Of a stretch of DNA of 64,000 nt, positions 10,626-22,296 are shown piece after piece. The stretch spans positions 88,501 to 152,500 of the forward strand of contig VCAZ01000105.1 in the NCBI GenBank assembly GCA_005784505.1, in the 5' to 3' direction. The stretch is from Bagarius yarrelli (taxonomy: Eukaryota; Chordata; Actinopteri; Siluriformes; Sisoridae). The notes under the pieces are model-generated. The model saw only the letters and a list, made by a program, of their open reading frames with translations, made no database searches and was not told where the DNA came from. The position numbers and the translations under genes were made by a program. The first letter of the stretch is position 1, and each line of letters begins with the position of its first letter.

Positions 10626-11640
10626 TCACCTAACTCCTCTCAGACCCAAGTTCTTGGATCAATCAACCATGCTTGATAGGACTCCTCCTTTAGCTTAACG
10701 GCATCCCTTACTTCCAGTATCCACCACCAGGTTCTGGGGTTGCCGCCCGGACTGACACTAGAGACCTTATGGCCACAATTCCTTACAGGTGCCTCCTATG
10801 TCCCCCGTCACATGTGTCACTTCAAGATGCTCACCAAAATAGGTCTGTGGACTGGTTTGTCACTAAAGAGCTCAAGTGTACATACTTCCACATTACCATC
10901 CTTCCCCAAAACAGGAAGTTCCAGAGATTTGCTGTCAAGTGCAAAATGTATTAATACTGGGTTCTTCATCTTGCCTTTTTTACAGGCTGGAGAACAGTCA
11001 TGTGTGACAGCTATGGCCAGCGGTAGTTGGAAAGTCACCATCACACAACACAATTATTAAGCAAGGCTGGCTGTATTTTGTGCACTGAAACACTTCCTAC
11101 AGAACCTATTGTCTGCATAGCCAACACATTGGTGGTCTCCTACATCAACCATGGTGGGGACAGTGAAAAATCTTTATGCTTTGTTTATGCAATATGCAAT
11201 GCATATTTTTGGGTATATGAATCAGAGACATCCTTTTGAGACTGAGGACTGAGACCCAGGGAGCAGAGACTCTATCTCAAGGTGGTGGAGCTCCTTTGGA
11301 GGCATGCCAAGCAGAGGTGGACCTGTTTAACTCCAAAGAGACAATACACTGTCTGCTATGGTTATCTATCACAGTCCCATGTTGCAGACATGGCCAAGGC
11401 ATTGTTTATACACCTTTACCTACTTATTGCTTAGCTCCCCCAGGGGTTCTGAAGAGAGTATGGTTCTCTGACCTGGTGTCTCTCTTTGACAGTCCTCCCT
11501 TGGACTTACTGGTCAGATGGAACCTCCTTTCAAGTGCAGCAGTGTCTTTAGGTGTGGGTATGACCCCTGAGGTGGGGCATATCTTAGCTTCCGTTCTCTT
11601 AAACAAGGTTGTCAAGACCTTACCCTAGGCCAGAGTCCAA
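10626..11640. other. Unassigned sequence, possibly further LINE-derived
   Basis: GC content is slightly above the flanks and several short open frames exist on both strands. I recognise no conserved protein in them. Its position next to the retrotransposon remnant makes a decayed 5' or nested element likely. No function is claimed. Confidence 0.4.
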
Positions 11641-12186
11641 CAACCCCACATCATAATCCTCCTCCACCAAACCTTACAGTTGGCACAATACAATTCTCCT
11701 GGCAACCGCCAAACCAAGACTCGTCCATCATATTGTCAGATGAAATAGCCTGATTTGTCACTCCACAAAAAGCGTCTCCACTGCTTTAAAGTCCAGTGGC
11801 GGCGTGCTTTACACCACTGAACAGGCCACATAAAGTTTGGAGGTCTGTAGCGGTTGACTCTGCAAAAAGTTGGTGACCTTTGCACTATCCGCTGACCCTG
11901 CTTTGTCTTTTTACATGGCTTACCACTTTGTTAAAATACCACTGCCAGTTGACTATAGAATATTAAGTAGCGAGCAAATTTTACGACTGGACTTGTTGCA
12001 CAGGTGGCATCCTATCACAGTACCATGCTGAAATTTACAGAGCTTCTGAAAGTGGCCCATTCTTTCACAAATGTTTGTAGAAGCATGCCTTTTAAACTAC
12101 TGTGGCCAAGGAAACGATTGGATACCTGACACCTGAATTAAATTATTTGGATGGGTAAATAAATACTATTGGCAATATAGTGTAGT
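11640..12186 (-). mobile_element. Degraded Tc1-like element
   Basis: Contains 'agtggcggcgtgctttacac', 'aggtctgtagcggttgactc' and 'gacttgttgcacaggtggca', and ends with 'attggcaatatagtgta'. This is characteristic of a common fish Tc1-like family read from its reverse strand. About half of the element is missing and no open transposase remains. Confidence 0.7.
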
Positions 12187-12429
12187 TTGATTGCCAATTA
12201 TTAGGATCTTATGTAAGATTGTGGAACAGCAATAAGGCTCAATGCAAGCTTTTGTAAAATATTAGTCTGTGGTCTTGGCAGTATTTATTTATTTATTAAT
12301 TTATTACTGTTTTAGATGAGGGCGTCGACCAAATTCTGTAAATATCAATGCAAGTAATAAAAGTAATTTAAGTAATAAAGGAACTGTTGCAATTCCTTTC
12401 ACATTCCAGTCTAACATGCCACCTGCTGG

Positions 12430-12885
12430 ATGTGATGCGCTATCACACAATATGCAATGTGTAGAGTGTCATCGATTGTTTTTGGTGACTGTGGACCCAG
12501 CTGCATTGAGATCATTGACAAAATCTTCTTGTGTATTTTGTGTTTTTTCCATTTGCAAATAATCGCAACATCTGTTGTCACCTTCTTATCAAGCTGTTTG
12601 CCAATGGTTTTGTAGGCCCTTCCAGCCTTGTGTAGGTCTACAATCTTGTCTCTGACATCCTTGGGCAGCTCTTTGTTCTTGGCTGTGGTTGGAATCTAAT
12701 CGATTAATTGCTTCTGTGGAAAGGTGTTCTTTATACAGGTAACAAGATTAGCAGAACTTCATTTGAAAGTATCCCACTAATGGAGTCCTATTAAGAGAGT
12801 TCACCTAGGATCAAGAAATCTTGCTGATTGGTTAAAGGTCATTCAAATTTACGCCAATTCATAACATTTTTGAAATGTGTTATTC
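12430..12885 (-). mobile_element. N-terminal part of another Tc1-like transposase
   Basis: The reverse strand has a DNA-binding-domain-like segment (DLHKAGRAYKTIG-type; + strand 'ttccagccttgtgtaggtc'). This resembles the fish Tc1 family that has VDLHKAGMGYKTI. The same segment occurs in the element at 55.64-56.70 kb. Only the 5' portion is present. Confidence 0.65.
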
Positions 12886-13128
12886 TGGATGTTTGTCTGG
12901 ATGTCTCTTATGGTTAGAATAAACCTAGCAATAACATTTTAAATACAAACAAGTTATATTTAATTCTACATAAACATATCTGCCATTTATTAATCTTATT
13001 TTGTTATTTTTAATACCTGGTAATTTTATAGCTTGTGCCTTTTAAGTTCAGTATCAAGTTAAAATTTCATTTTCCACTGACATGATTTCACTATATGTTG
13101 TACTGTGTATAATGTTTTTCTTTGCATA

Positions 13129-13306
13129 TGCCACCTTGGAAGGTTGAGGACAGGGTACGGGATTAGCTATGATACAGCGGAGCAGGTAGGGTTAAGGGTC
13201 TTGCTCAAGAACCCAACAGTGGTGAACTTAGCGGTGAGAGGGTTCGAACCCAGGGCTTCCTGGTGCAACAACTCAGTGTCTCAACCATTTGGGCCACCAC
13301 TGCCCA
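13129..13306 (-). repeat. SINE family B copy
   Basis: Carries 'gaggacagggtacgggatta', 'gcaggtagggttaagggtct' and 'ggttcgaacccagggcttc'. The last is a preserved Pol III B-box-like stretch on the + strand as written. Confidence 0.75.
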
Positions 13307-13309
13307 ACT

Positions 13310-14324
13310 GCCTTACATTAAATCTACAAGCCCCTTCCTAGGGCGCCACCGGAGCCTCCCCCATCACCTCCCCGGTAATACCAGTATTATGGGTGTCGAT
13401 AAACCAGTTGGAAAATTTTCTCTCCATCACAACACAACTTAATACTAACAATCACACAGTAACAAGCAACAGAAACAATGCTTAAGCAAACCAGATTCAA
13501 GGTCATTTGGCTGATCTAAAAGCAAAGGCAATTAAGGACATTTTTATGATGTTTTTTCTACCTCCTCAAAATAAGTCAAGTTTGGAGACTGTTTGTTGCA
13601 ATGCACTATAAAATGGAACAAGGAACAATGGAACGTAGAGGAAAAAAACCCACACATAAAGAGGCGGACGGTCTTCCGTCAGTGTTTGTGTGTATTGAAA
13701 GATTTAGCTGACACCTCTTATAGAAATCTAAATGTGTCGGAGATCCAAACTTAAGTTAATATTTACTAAAATATCTGAACAAACACACTAGTTATTACTG
13801 AATTTATTCGATGGTTTTATTTGTGCAGTATTTTTTTTCTAGTTACCACAGTATAACACAGAATTCATGTGATAAACTACACTATGGAGTAACTTTACTA
13901 GGTGACTCTGTATAAACTGAAATACATACAACCGCATAGTACAAACCAAGAAAGATCATTTCGAAACAGAAGCAGGGATTCAGAACTAATTGTGAACACA
14001 GCATCTCCCGAATCATTTGTTTTATGTAAAAAGAAAAGGCAAATAAGGGTGAATATCATGTTGCACAAAGCTTTGGAAACTGAGAGGTTCCACCAAAAAT
14101 ATGGTGTTCTAAAAGGTTAAAATTTGCTCTCCAGGTGCTGTGACTGAGTCGGTCCAGCCACTCTAATTTGATTAATGGAAATGTCTTTCAGAAGTAGAGA
14201 AAAAAAAAAAGTATTTTAAAAATAATTAAGGGTTCATTGTTTGTCTATTAGAAAATTGTTACTACGGTTGTATATCATTATTACTTCATTTAATACTACT
14301 ATTAATAATAATAATAAACTTTTT
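13310..14324. other. Intergenic, nothing recognised
   Basis: AT-rich unique-looking sequence. Short open frames carry no recognisable domain. Confidence 0.5.
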
Positions 14325-14530
14325 AATTTGAGCTCATTGGTGATTTTAAATTGCCCATAGAATTGAGTGTGTGTGAGTGTGAGTGTGTGTGTGTGTGGCC
14401 CTGTGATGGACTGGTGACCTGTCCAGGGTGTCCCCCTCCTGCCTTTCACCCTTTCAGAGACAGCTGGGATAGACTCCAGCAGAACCATGTGACCCCGAAT
14501 TAGGAAGTAACCGGGTATAGAAGATGAATG
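14325..14530 (+). repeat. Dispersed repeat family C, truncated
   Basis: Contains 'gatggactggtgacctgtcc', 'gctgggatagactccagcag' and 'gaccccgaattaggaagtaa', ending in a (GAAT)n tail. Same family as 2242-2608, without the 5' half. Confidence 0.8.
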
Positions 14531-14804
14531 AATGAATAAATGAATTTGAGCTCAAAAAATAATATATCTGAAATGAATATCGGATCAACAAAAAAGTCTA
14601 AACAAATTTTCTAATTATTCTAATTATTAACGCAAATTGAATAGTGATTGATGTAAATTTCAACAGTTCATTTATTACTTTAAACAAGCGCCGTCTCTGC
14701 ACTAATACACGTATAAAGCTGGACTGAAAGACATTTGCATTGACATTTACACCATTTGGTAGACGACCTTAACCAAAGAGGCTAACAAACGTCTTTTAAT
14801 AACA

Positions 14805-15250
14805 TCTAAATTAGATTAGATTAGACTTTATTGTCATTGTGTAAGGTACGTGTACAGAGCCAAAGAAACGCAGTAATCATCTAACCAGAAGTGCATAAGT
14901 GGCTTATTTACAATAAATAGCAGTGTAATAAATAAGATTATGGGGTTGATAATTACAGAGGTGGGGGTAAATAATGTACAGAAGGGGCAGTAGTGTGTAT
15001 ATATGGTATATATGGTATCTATAAATGTGATACGGTTATAGCAGGCAAAGAATGACATAAAGGGTACATACATATGGATATGCACATATATACAAGTGCA
15101 CATATATACAAGTGTTTGGCTTTGACTTATTAAGGTAAATCGTCAAGAAAGGAGTTGATCTTCTGGTACTGGTGTCTGTCTGAGGAAACCTGTGGGTTGG
15201 GGCTTAGAGGATGAGTTTATTTCACGGAGAAATGCCTGACCAAACAATGC
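14805..15250 (+). repeat. Fish interspersed repeat with 'tttattgtcattgtg' motif
   Basis: Starts with 'gattagactttattgtcatt', a motif repeated at 5050 bp, and includes 'acagaggtgggggtaaataa'. It is probably the 3' end of a LINE or SINE. There is no protein. Confidence 0.5.
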
Positions 15251-16111
15251 ACCGACATTTACATTAACATTTACATTCCAGCCACGTACTATGTTCACTT
15301 TACGCTACTTACACACAGAGAACACACATTAGTCCTAACTGAAGTGTTTAAAAAAAGATGCAGCCGTTCTGATATCTAGTTTTTATTGATACCCACCCTG
15401 TATCCTGGAAGCTGGTGGGACCGTAGCACAGTGGAAGGAGCAATAACAGCTTTGAGGTAAGTGAGTGCTGGTCGGTTGGCTGGTTAATTTTACTCTACCT
15501 ACAGGGGGTAACTTATGAGTGTCCTAGGAAAGTGGTAGCTCAGTGGTTAAGGTGTTGAAATGCTGATTGGAAGATCATGTGCTGTCTGAAGTTTTTTAAT
15601 AGCTTGTGTGACGCAGTAAAAACTACCTACGCTGTTACTCCTTAGTGCGGTTCTGCCACATAATTAAGTTATCATGTTTTACCTTTACATGAGTGTGCAA
15701 ATCTGGCTGGTGATCCTGCAAGTGCGCTCCTTATGAAACAGGTGATCAGCCCTGGTGATTCTCTGTACACAGAATAATCCCAAACTACCCACTTCAGCCG
15801 CTTCTCAAACTAAACAGTGTTTAGGTTCCTTTGCCATGGTTAACCCGGTGTGTGTGTGTGTGTGTGTGTGTATGTGAAATACACTCCATGTCTCCAATAA
15901 GATTGGCACTTTAAGCTGGCGCACTGCTGGCACAAGGCTATTTTCATTTTTTGCAAGTTGCAACAGTCCCTGTTCTGCGCAACAGAAACACAGTGTTGCG
16001 AAGCCTTTACGATTATTTAAATGTTACGGTTACGAGTGAAATCGGTTAATCGCTGCATCGGCAAATAAAAATTGACATAATGGAGAGTTAAGGGGAATAA
16101 AGAGGCTAAAT
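15251..16111. other. Intergenic with SINE scrap and GT run
   Basis: A short SINE family A head lies at 15533-15560 ('gtggtagctcagtggttaag') and a (GT)n run at 15849-15873. Nothing else is recognised. Confidence 0.55.
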
Positions 16112-16355
16112 GTGGCAGTGGTGGTTCAAATGGTTAAGGTGCTGGGTTCAAGCCCCACCACTGGCAAGCCAGCCACTGTTGGGTCCTTGAGCAAGACCCT
16201 TAACCCTTCCTGCTCCAGGGGCGCTGTATCATAGCTGACCCTGCGCTCTGACCCCCAACTTACTAAGATGGGATATGCGAAAAAAAAAAGCATTTCATTG
16301 GCTCTGTACACGTACCTTCCACAATGAAGTTGAATATTATTATTATTATTATTAA
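16112..16355 (+). repeat. SINE family B, best copy
   Basis: Forward copy: 'ggttaaggtgctgggttcaa', 'gggtccttgagcaagaccct', 'gcgctgtatcatagctgacc', 'gatgggatatgcgaaaaa', with a (TTA)n tail. Its 5' third resembles family A, so the two families share a tRNA-like head. The following 16356-16950 is unassigned. Confidence 0.8.
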
Positions 16356-16951
16356 ATCTGACCCGTATCCGATATCTGCATTTACACTATACACGACAAA
16401 ACAACCCAATGTAGGCGTACTGACCTGAACAGAAAGTAAAAACGATTCTGATTCAGATACAATTCATTTCCACATACAAACGAGGCCTAAAAAACGATCT
16501 GATCTGAATATCGGAATCCAAAATCTGGATTGGATCACATGATACCTGTGGTGTAAATTATGGTATGGGAAAGAATTTTCTTGGTGTTGCTGGCATTTTT
16601 TCTGGTTCTCTTGCCTAATTTTACACATCTTTATACATTCTGTAACTCCTTTTCGACCCCAACAGAAACTCACTTATAAACCAAATGTTATAAAGAGCTC
16701 CTTTAACAGGTCTGTGAACAGGAACACCTGTTGATGGGGAACTGTTCTGTTAGTTTAAGAGTTTGGAGAGAACTATAAAATAAACAGATTGAATATATAA
16801 ATATGTGATGCAAAAATAAGCTAAAAATAAAAAAAATGATGCAGATGCATGAGAACCCAAAGCTCTAGATTAATTAATGTTTTAATTTTAATCAGATATT
16901 CAAGTCTATTTTATTTTTTGTATTATAGATACATTTCCGATTACATCTACG

Positions 16952-19402
16952 ATGGAGTGGAATCTGTTTATATTCCTGTTTTTTACAGGTGAGAGAGGAA
17001 AGTTGTGTCAATGGGAAGATCAGACTGTCAGATTTCTATCAGATTTCATAATTAATTGCAGAAAACCAAAAAGCATTTTTTTTATATTAAACAATAAACT
17101 TGAACAGTAAGTGGAATTTCTAACATTGCTTAAAATATTCTTCCGACTTTACAGGATTTGTCCTCTGTGTCCTGTCTGAGACTCGTAAGTATTTTCTGGT
17201 TCAGCCGGGAAAAACTTGGACCGATGCTCAGATTTACTGTCGAGCCTCACACACCGATCTGGCGATCATTAAAAGCGATGATGACTTAAACCGACTTCTG
17301 AATGAAGTCCAGGATCAGAATTTTGCATCCAGTGCTTGGATCGGATTGTACAGTGATATTAACAGCTGGCGGTGGTCCCTAAATAACGAACCAGTTGGAA
17401 GTTTGAGAACATGGGATGTGGGAGAACCGAACAACAAGGGTGGAAAACAAAACTGTGCAGCGATAACTCCTCAGGGTTGGTGGGATCTGAGCTGTACTGA
17501 ACAGCGGCCTTTTATTTGTTTTGATGGTAAAAACTACATTAATTACTTTCCTTTTCTGTCACTAGTGTCAGTGTCTTATTAATAAAATCTTCAAAGCATC
17601 CAAATATTAAACAGCAAATATAAGATATTTATTGCACTTATTTACGTTTATGTTGTTATTATTCTAAAATCCATCAAAGTTTTATGCTGTAAACTGTTTA
17701 TTTTTTTAGCGAGGCGTAACTTTTCTAGAACATTCACATTTTGTCTATTTTATTCTCATAGACACAAAAACTGGCAGCGACCGCTACATTTACATATCTG
17801 ATAAGACCCAATGGTCTGAAGCACAGACTTACTGCAGACGGTATCACACAGATTTGGCCAGTGCCAGAGATGCTAATGAAAACTCAGTTCTACTGGGGAA
17901 AATCACTGATGTGACTTGGTTTGGTTCAAAGAAAGACCCCTGGAAATGGATGGACAATACCAACTTCTCTACTATTAGCTGGATGTCTGGACAGCCTGAT
18001 AATTACTGGAAGAATGAAAACTGTGCTTCTTTAAATATCGACCAGGTCTTTGACACAGATTGCAAAAACATTATGCCTTTCTTCTGTTACTCAGGTGTGT
18101 TACATATCAATAATATTCAGTCACCTTCAAACGTCTTTGGGATGTAATTGGAATTGTGCGTTTATGTTTGTGTTTGTATGTGTTTACATTACTACATCCA
18201 GAAACCGCAGAACAACAAATGGTAAAGATGAAGATCCAATCCAAGCAGGATTTGAACGACCCTGCAGTAAATGCTGCCATCTTGGAAAAGGTGGGTCTCC
18301 ATAGAAGTTCACTAAAAATGTCCATTCCCAGCCTCGTTATTATGGCCGTGGGGACATATTTTATCAGGGGTGGAGGAGTGGGCTGAGGTGAGGGTGGTTT
18401 GATGTTGCAGAGCCTAATACCGAACCTTGCAGAACACCGAACTTTGAGTAAGTATGAGGACGGAGTCACTACTTACATCTTCAAACGCCTACTAATCATA
18501 ACATTATCTTGCCTATTAAGGAGAATAGTGCGATCAATGGTGTGAGGTGTGGACACAGCCCTGATTGTAGGCTAATAATAGGTCATATCCCAATTCCCAA
18601 CGGTGGGGGAGGTTGCAGAGTTCCACGGTGGGTAATTTTTAAAAGCCTTCTATAATTAAACACTTACTTACAGATGAACTTACAAATCTTAGCTCTATGT
18701 TTGGATTAGCTTTTTTTAGATTCTGGTGGTGTGTTAAAGACATCAGATATTCTTTTTTTTTTTACTCGTCATAGTTAGCCAAGTAAATACACACTTGTTT
18801 GCTGATTTATATACAGTGGTATCTTAAATTACAATCTGCGTGATTGGTTGCTTTGATTTGCAAAGTAAATTATGTTAGCTATAAAATGAGTGTTAGTGTA
18901 CTAAGTGGAGTCGTCTGATCCCCAAGGTAAATGCTGTACATTATACTTAATAAAACCAGTTTATTCCAGTACATCCTATTGTATTGTTTTCATACAATAT
19001 TCAGTATTTGTACGTTTATTTTTCTTATTTAAAAACATGTAACAAAAAAAATGCTGTGTTTTTTGGGGGACCCCGAACGAATTAATGGCATTTCAATTCA
19101 TTTCAATGGGAAAATTGATATATAATTTTAGACACGTCACTTACACTACATAAAGTTTTAAAATATATTTCTTTCTCAATGTCAGAAATTATATTTGACA
19201 ACATTGAACTATTTAAAAAACCCCTAATTGATCATTTAAGTAAGTAGTTCTGTTATCGCAGATTATTCGTTGAAGATCTAATTTTGTTTTTCAGATCGAG
19301 CGGAAACTGAAGGCGCGTGGACTAGAGAAGGACATTGTGGTGAAATGGAGAGTAAAACCAAACGGAGTGGTTTTTACGAAGGAAAAAGAAACTGAAAAAT
19401 AG
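16952..19402 (+). CDS. Secreted double C-type lectin domain protein (lectin gene 2)
   Basis: Five coding exons are in phase: 16952-16988, 17155-17526, 17762-18094, 18202-18290 and 19295-19402. They give 312 residues with the same exon phases as lectin gene 1. Exon 1 is a signal peptide (MEWNLFIFLFFT). Exon 2 is lectin domain 1 with WIGL and EPN; exon 3 is lectin domain 2 with WFGS and QPD. Each domain has the four canonical cysteines. Exons 4-5 give the Lys/Glu-rich tail ending at TAG. Domain 1 has three more residues (TRK) than gene 1 after the signal peptide. WND is replaced by WWD in domain 1 and VFD in domain 2. Intron 4 is about 1 kb and carries an L2 scrap and a MITE, whereas it is 118 bp in gene 1. 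A polypyrimidine-AG (tattatag) 22 bp before the ATG suggests a 5' non-coding exon. AATAAA lies at 19792-19797. The product is probably an innate-immune or carbohydrate-binding secreted lectin. Confidence 0.9.
18375..18600 (-). pseudogene. L2-like RT scrap in lectin gene 2 intron 4
   Basis: Contains 'cgaaccttgcagaacaccga' and 'tttgagtaagtatgaggacg', which recur at 20.6 kb where the reverse strand gives an RT-like '..SQGYVLGPLFFSL'. The fragment is short and has no open frame. Confidence 0.55.
18812..19145 (-). mobile_element. MITE family M1 copy (partial)
   Basis: Reverse-orientation relative of the complete copy at 48352-48854. It shares 'ctgatccccaaggtaaatgc', 'tatacttaataaaaccagtt' and 'aatggcatttcaattcattt'. 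It sits in intron 4 of lectin gene 2. Confidence 0.7.
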
Positions 19403-20189
19403 GATGTCCAAGTCTGTAGCTGTCTTTAATATTGTAGTATTTATTTAGTGCTTTAGTTATATATGTTAAGTAGTATATTTAGTGAGGTAGTTTAATTTTT
19501 CAAATTTTCACTTTAAAAGACAATTTAGGATCGTGATTTTAGATTTTATGGCTTTTCTTAATTAAAACTCTTAATTATAATCTTTTAATATCAGGTAGAA
19601 GGTTTGGACGGTTTATGTAATGTAAAAATAAATATTTAATGTGTGGAATCCACTGCTTCATTCAGAGCTCCAGCTTTAGGAGTTCCACTGTTTTTGTTTT
19701 AGTTACTTTACCTTTAAGAGCTTTAAAGTTTTTAGAATAATTCTTATGTAGAAATCTTTAACTATAAGTGTATGTAAAAACATCATAGAGAAATAAACCA
19801 CATTTAAAGATTTGGAAAGGCTGATTGTCTTTATGCATAAATCATTATGTTAATTACATACAAAATGCAAAAAGTATAAATAAACAGGGAGTTAACAGGA
19901 AGTAAGAGGCAAAAACCAAACATTCTGACTTGCTATAAACATAAAAAAACTGTAAAATAAATATACGTACACAGTTTAGAAGGCCAAAAGTATTGGAACA
20001 CAAACCCAGCACAGAAATATTTTTTTAGTTGTACTATTCCAGATTTATTTCAGTTGATTTAGTCTCAATCAATCAGATCCAGACTTCTGTGCAGGTTTTC
20101 CACTAGATTGTGTCATGCGACTGTGGGGATTTGATAGTTGATGCGACTGTGGGGATTTGATAGTTCAGCTACAATCGTATTAGTCAAGT
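19403..20189 (+). other. 3' UTR/flank of lectin gene 2 with MITE-like tail
   Basis: UTR homology to lectin gene 1 is visible around 19810. From about 19978 ('ggccaaaagtattggaacac') a MITE-like fragment follows. A 26-bp unit is duplicated in tandem at 20115-20165 ('gcgactgtggggatttgata' twice). Confidence 0.55.
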
Positions 20190-20380
20190 CAAGTCCCCTT
20201 TATTTATTTAGCGCGTTTAACAATCAGGATTGTTTTAAAGCAGTTTTACAGAAATACATCAGAAAAGACATCATTAAACACTCATTATCTCTAATATCTG
20301 TAAATTTAGAGTCCCCAACTAAGCAAGCCAGAGGCGACGGCGGCAAGGAACCAAAACTCCATCAGTGACAGAACTGCCCT
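20190..20380 (+). repeat. Dispersed repeat family D copy
   Basis: Contains 'aagtcccctttatttattta', 'gagtccccaactaagcaagc' and 'cggcaaggaaccaaaactcc'; relative of 3960-4230. Confidence 0.7.
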
Positions 20381-20553
20381 ATTATCTCCAATTAAATCAG
20401 ACACTAACAATCAGACACTAATGATCAGACATTAATAATCAAACACTGAGTTAAAAAAGTGCATTCTGGTTATATTCATGTAAATGCAGACCCAATTCAC
20501 TTGGTGTGCAATTCACAAGCATTCACTTTCCGATGTCCTTTATGTGGTACCAT

Positions 20554-20740
20554 TTATAAGGAGAAAAACAGTGGGCCTAATACATAACCTTGTGAAAAAA
20601 CGAACTTTGAGTAAGTATGAGGACAGAAGTCACTATTTACGTCTTGCCTATATAGAAGAATAGTGTAATCAATGATGTTATGAGCCACAGTCCTGATCGT
20701 AGGCTTATAATAGGTTATCTGCCACTTTAACCAGTGCTGT
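20554..20740 (-). pseudogene. L2-like RT fragment
   Basis: Reverse strand reads FVFSQGYVLGPLFFSL at its C-terminal end, a decayed GVPQGSVLGPLLF motif. It is similar to 18375-18600 in nucleotide sequence. Confidence 0.6.
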
Positions 20741-20759
20741 ATCTCTGCTATGATTATAT

Positions 20760-22296
20760 ACACTCCTAGAATGAATGAATGAAATATTTTTATTAAATAC
20801 TTCTTTACATAGTTGCTGTGCTGACAACAAAATCACACAAAAATTATCAATGAAAATCAAATTTATTAACCCCTGGAGGTCTGGATTTGGAGTCACACTC
20901 AAAATTGAAGTGGAAAAACACACTACAGGCTGATCCAATTTTGATGTAATGTCCTTAAACAAGTCAAAATGAGGCTCAGTAGTGTGTGTGGCCTCCACGT
21001 GCCTGTATGACCTCCCTACAACGCCTGGGCATGCTCCTGATGAGGCGGCGGATGGTCTCCTGAGGGATCTCCTCCCAGACCTGGACTAAAGCATCCGCCA
21101 ACTCCTGGACAGTCTGTGGTGCAATGTGGCATTGGTGGATGGCGCGAGATATGATGTCCCAGATGTGCTCAATTGGATTCAGGTCTGGGGAACGGGCGTG
21201 CCAGTCCATAGCATCAATGCCTTTGTCTTGAAGAAACTGCTGACACACTCCAGCCACATGAGGTCTAGCATTGTGTTGCATTAGGAGGAACCCAGGGGCA
21301 ACCGCACTGGCATATGGTCTCACAAGGGGTCTGAGGATCTCATCTCGGTAACTAATGGCAGTCAGGCTACCTCTGGCGAGCACATGGAGGGCTGTGCGGC
21401 CCTCCAAAGAAATGCCACCCCACACCATTACTGACCCACTGCCAAACCGGTCATGCTGGAGGATGTTGCAGGCAGCAGAACGTTCTCCACAGCGTCTCCA
21501 GACTCTGTCACGTCTGTCACATGTGCTCAGTGTGAACCTGCTTTTATCTGTGAAGAGCACAGGGCGCCAGTGGCGAATTTGCCAATCTTGGTGTTCTCTG
21601 GCAAATACCAAACTTCCTGCACGGTGTTGGGCTGTAAGCACAACCCCCACCTGTGGACGTCGGGCCCTCATACCACCCTCATGGAGTCTGTTTCTGACCG
21701 TTTGAGCAGACACATGCACATTTGTGGCCTGCTGAAGGTCATTTTGCAGGGCTCTGGCAGTGCTCCTCCTGTTCCTCCTTGCACAAAGGTGGAGGTAGCG
21801 GTCCTACTGCTGGGTTGTTGCCCTCCTACGGCCTCCTCCACGTCTCCTGATGTACTGGCCTGTCTCCTGGTAGCGCCTCCATGCTCTGGACACTACGCTG
21901 ACAGACACAGCAAACCTTCTTGCCACAGCTCACATTGATGTGCCATCCTGGATGAGCTGCACTACCTGAGCCACTTGTGTGGGTTGTAGACTCCTTCTCA
22001 TGCTACCACTAGAGTGAAAGCACCATTCAAAAGTGACCAAAACATCAGCCAGAAAGCAGAGGAACTGAGAAGTGGTCTGTGGTCACCACCTGCAGAACCA
22101 CTCCTTTATTGGGGGTGTCTTGCTAATTGCCTATAATTTCCACCTGTTGTCTGTTCAAATTTGCACACCAGCATGTGAACGTGATTGTCGGTCAGTGCTG
22201 CTTCCTAAGTGGGCAGTTTGATTTCACAGAAGTGTGACTGACTTGGAGTTACATTGTGTTCTTTAAGTGTTCCCTTTATTTTTTTGAGCAGTGTAT
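20760..22296 (-). mobile_element. Nearly full-length Tc1-like transposon
   Basis: The right end near 22260-22296 has 'gtgttccctttatttttttg' followed by 'agcagtg', the terminal inverted repeat of a common fish Tc1 family. The matching left terminal repeat should lie below about 20765 and is absent. There, the sequence passes directly from subterminal 'cctagaatgaatgaatg' to unrelated DNA. The element therefore lacks one end and cannot transpose. Confidence 0.85.
20976..22001 (-). pseudogene. Tc1 transposase, inactivated
   Basis: The original frame runs from ATG at 22001 to the stop at 20976, about 341 codons, the normal Tc1 length. Two in-frame stops interrupt the N-terminal DNA-binding part: TGA at 21932-21930 and TAG at 21806-21804. 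Both are consistent with C-to-T changes of CGA and CAG. From 21719 the frame is open for 247 residues, with FTDKSRF, then QHNARPH where the family has QDNARPH, then DLNPIEHIWD. The second catalytic aspartate is therefore replaced by histidine, so the enzyme would be dead even if read through. Confidence 0.9.

Noticed and set aside
10740..11628. Open frames of 70-130 residues in this block
   Set aside because: They are short, mutually overlapping on both strands, with no recognisable domain, and lie next to a dead LINE. They are not called as genes.
21453..21938. 161-residue plus-strand open frame
   Set aside because: It lies antisense to the Tc1 transposase and is its shadow.
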